Shown here in pieces: positions 5,141 through 6,624 of a stretch of DNA of 6,624 nt. Made by a program: the position numbers and the translations under genes. Each line of letters begins with the position of its first letter. Positions within the stretch are counted from its first letter, which is position 1. The notes below the pieces were generated by a model, which worked only from the letters and a program-made list of their open reading frames with translations, was not told the origin of the DNA and ran no database searches. The stretch comes from Gammaproteobacteria bacterium (lineage in GTDB: Bacteria; Pseudomonadota; Gammaproteobacteria; Enterobacterales; GCA-2746155). Where the stretch lies: the NCBI GenBank assembly GCA_024206355.1, contig JAAGZM010000726.1, positions 1 through 6,624 on the forward strand. Reading direction: 5' to 3'.

Positions 5141-5950
5141 TTACTTTTTCTGCGTTGCAGATTTCATGAGTAGGCTAAAGGCTTTCAAATCATCCATTAA
5201 AGTACTTTCATTTAAACTAATAATGCGAGTGATAGCCGAGCCAGAAATTACACCCGCGAACCCTAAAGTAACCGCAGTTGTTACATGTTCATGCTGACTA
5301 ATGCCAAAACCAAGCACAGGCGGAGGAGCATTATATTTAAGTAAAGTATTCACTACCTTTTCAGGATATTCAACCTTAGTATTGTCTCCTGTAACACCAG
5401 GGCGGCTGACAACATAAGTATATCCACCTTTTTGCTCACTTACCTTTTGAAGTGTTGCATCAGATGCATTAGGTGGCGCAATGAATACAGCATCTACCTT
5501 TGCATTTTCTGCCGCTTCAACAAATGGTTGGGACTCGACTAAAGGTACATCAGCAATCAAAACTGAATCAATTTTTGAATCATTGCAGCGCTGGTAAAAT
5601 GTTTGAATACCTGGCTTATACACGAGGTTGGCATAAACTAATAAACCCATGGGTATTTCAGGATATCGCTTGCGTACTCCTGCTAATGAATCGAAGCAAC
5701 TTTTAACGGTAATACCATTTTCCAGGGCAACTCTTGCTGCTTCTTGAATAAGCACACCATCGGCAACCGGATCAGAAAACGGAATACCAATTTCTAAAGC
5801 ATCAGCACCATTTTCAATAAGTGTCTCAATATAGGTAATACTTGAAGGCAGATCAGGGTACCCCAACATCACAAAGGGTATCCATGCAATTTGATTTTTC
5901 TCATCTAATGACGCAAACATATTTGTATAACGCGACTGATTATTTTCCAT
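5141..5950 (-). CDS. trpA: Tryptophan synthase alpha chain
   Basis: The alpha subunit of the alpha2-beta2 tryptophan synthase cleaves indole-3-glycerol phosphate to indole, which is channelled to TrpB. With the start at 5950 the protein has 269 residues (E. coli 268). The open frame extends 16 codons further, but ATG 5950 has GGAG seven bases upstream and gives the family's usual N-terminus, so it is preferred. It is a TIM-barrel protein: catalytic Glu53 and Asp64 (E. coli Glu49, Asp60) lie in LEIGIPFSDPVADG, loop 6 reads SRPGVTG with the conserved Thr, and phosphate-binding glycines appear in GFGIS and VISGSAI. After ADG the usual Pro is Val (ADGVLIQ versus ADGPTIQ in E. coli). The start overlaps the trpB stop by 11 nt (ATGGAAAATAA), indicating coupled translation. 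It should be functional. Confidence 0.96.
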   Translation of the reverse strand: MENNQSRYTNMFASLDEKNQIAWIPFVMLGYPDLPSSITYIETLIENGADALEIGIPFSDPVADGVLIQEAARVALENGITVKSCFDSLAGVRKRYPEIPMGLLVYANLVYKPGIQTFYQRCNDSKIDSVLIADVPLVESQPFVEAAENAKVDAVFIAPPNASDATLQKVSEQKGGYTYVVSRPGVTGDNTKVEYPEKVVNTLLKYNAPPPVLGFGISQHEHVTTAVTLGFAGVISGSAITRIISLNESTLMDDLKAFSLLMKSATQKK

Positions 5951-6624
5951 TATTTTTCTCCGCGATTGCATCAAGTACTGTTGCCATATCCTTATCACCT
6001 CTTCCTGATAAGTTAACTAAGAGACATAGCTTTTTTGAATCCTTGGGATGAGACCTTGCTACTTTCAGTGCATAAGCCAGTGCATGGGAAGATTCTAACG
6101 CAGGTATAATACCTTCAGTTCGAGTCAATAATAAATTAGCTTCAAGCGCTTCATCATCCGTTACTGTAAAATATGTTGCTGCCCCAGATTCCTGAAAGGC
6201 GACATGCTGTGGGCCTACACCTGGGTAATCAAGACCAGCTGAAATTGAATAGGACTCGGTAATTTGTCCTTCTTCAGTCTGAACTACTTTACTCAAACAC
6301 CCTTGAAAAATGCCCAGTTCACCTAAATTCATGGTTGCGCCATGTTCTTTTGTATCTATCCCCTTACCTGCAGCTTCTACACCAACTAACTGTACGTCTG
6401 CATCTTCAAGAAATGCTTGAAATAATCCCATAGCATTCGAACCTCCACCAACACAAGCGATAGCCATATCCGGTAATCTGCCGGCCTGTTCTTGAATTTG
6501 TCGCCGAGCCTCAATACCTATGATCTGTTGAAACCTTCTCACCATATCAGGATACGGCGCAGGGCCTGCAACTGTACCTAATAAATAATGCGTCTCTTCA
6601 TAACTTGAAGTCCAGTCTCTAAGG
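5940..6624 (-). CDS. trpB: Tryptophan synthase beta chain, C-terminal 227 residues (N-terminus beyond right edge)
   Basis: This PLP enzyme condenses indole with serine to give tryptophan. The frame is open from the right edge (first full codon at 6623) to TAA at 5942-5940; about 170 N-terminal residues, including the PLP lysine, lie outside the window. The visible part begins LRDWTSSYEETHYLLGTVAG, as in E. coli TrpB. It contains CVGGGSNAMG (PLP phosphate site), the HGA loop, SISAGLDYPGVGPQHV (the Asp corresponds to E. coli Asp305), ITDDEALEA-like VTDDEALEA, GIIPALESSHALA (Glu350 equivalent) and NLSGRGDKD (Ser377 equivalent). No break or missing key residue is seen. It precedes and overlaps trpA, and its 3' end carries the trpA Shine-Dalgarno. 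Confidence 0.97.
   Translation of the reverse strand, partial: LRDWTSSYEETHYLLGTVAGPAPYPDMVRRFQQIIGIEARRQIQEQAGRLPDMAIACVGGGSNAMGLFQAFLEDADVQLVGVEAAGKGIDTKEHGATMNLGELGIFQGCLSKVVQTEEGQITESYSISAGLDYPGVGPQHVAFQESGAATYFTVTDDEALEANLLLTRTEGIIPALESSHALAYALKVARSHPKDSKKLCLLVNLSGRGDKDMATVLDAIAEKNNGK

Noticed and set aside
5951..5998. Longer TrpA beginning at 5998 (16 extra residues)
   Set aside because: The extension lies inside trpB, lacks family similarity, and the ATG at 5950 has a good SD and gives the usual length.
5076..6051. Plus-strand frames of 68-73 codons across trpA and the trpA-aroA gap
   Set aside because: They are antisense to trpA and trpB, with no SD and no recognisable protein features.
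1..6624. CRISPR array, toxin-antitoxin pair, prophage gene or defence system
   Set aside because: I found no regularly spaced repeats, no two-gene toxin-antitoxin arrangement, and no phage or nuclease motifs on either strand.

Overview
The window looks like part of the chromosome of an AT-rich gammaproteobacterium. The basis is the E. coli-like sequences of TrpB, TrpA, AroA and AroC, and a YihY / ArsC remnant / DUF2069 neighbourhood that recalls the PA0948-PA0951 region of Pseudomonas (synteny from memory, not checked). I cannot name the genus.

Right half (2627-6624, all minus strand): a compact cluster reading trpB (3' part only, it runs off the right edge), trpA, aroA, aroC. trpB/trpA overlap by 11 nt and aroA/aroC share one base, so each pair is probably translationally coupled. 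A 118-bp AT-rich gap separates trpA from aroA. AroA and AroC make EPSP and then chorismate, and TrpA/TrpB catalyse the last two steps of tryptophan synthesis, so the cluster joins the end of the common aromatic pathway to the end of the Trp branch. AroA, AroC and TrpA each carry substitutions in normally conserved motifs.

Middle (2143-2587, plus strand): an 18-codon ORF that looks like arsC reduced to its two ends by an internal deletion, followed 4 nt later by a DUF2069 four-helix membrane protein. DUF2069 converges on aroC across a 39-bp gap holding a 20-nt sequence that resembles a dispersed repeat.

Left half (1-2105): the C-terminal end of an unrecognised plus-strand gene, then a convergent yihY-like membrane protein gene (minus strand) with repeat-derived DNA at both ends. 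At its 5' end is a 238-bp element with perfect 17-bp terminal inverted repeats and a 5-bp target duplication. This element inserted exactly at the yihY start codon and now supplies its Shine-Dalgarno sequence. Directly beside it is a second palindromic MITE-like element of about 114 bp. Beyond the yihY stop codon is a region bounded by 25-28 nt inverted repeats; it contains a second, roughly 90% identical copy of one end of the 238-bp element.

I see no phage, defence system, CRISPR array or RNA gene. The most interesting material is the remodelling of yihY and arsC by small mobile elements and deletion, and the variant active-site motifs of the aromatic-pathway enzymes. I found no convincing wholly new system.
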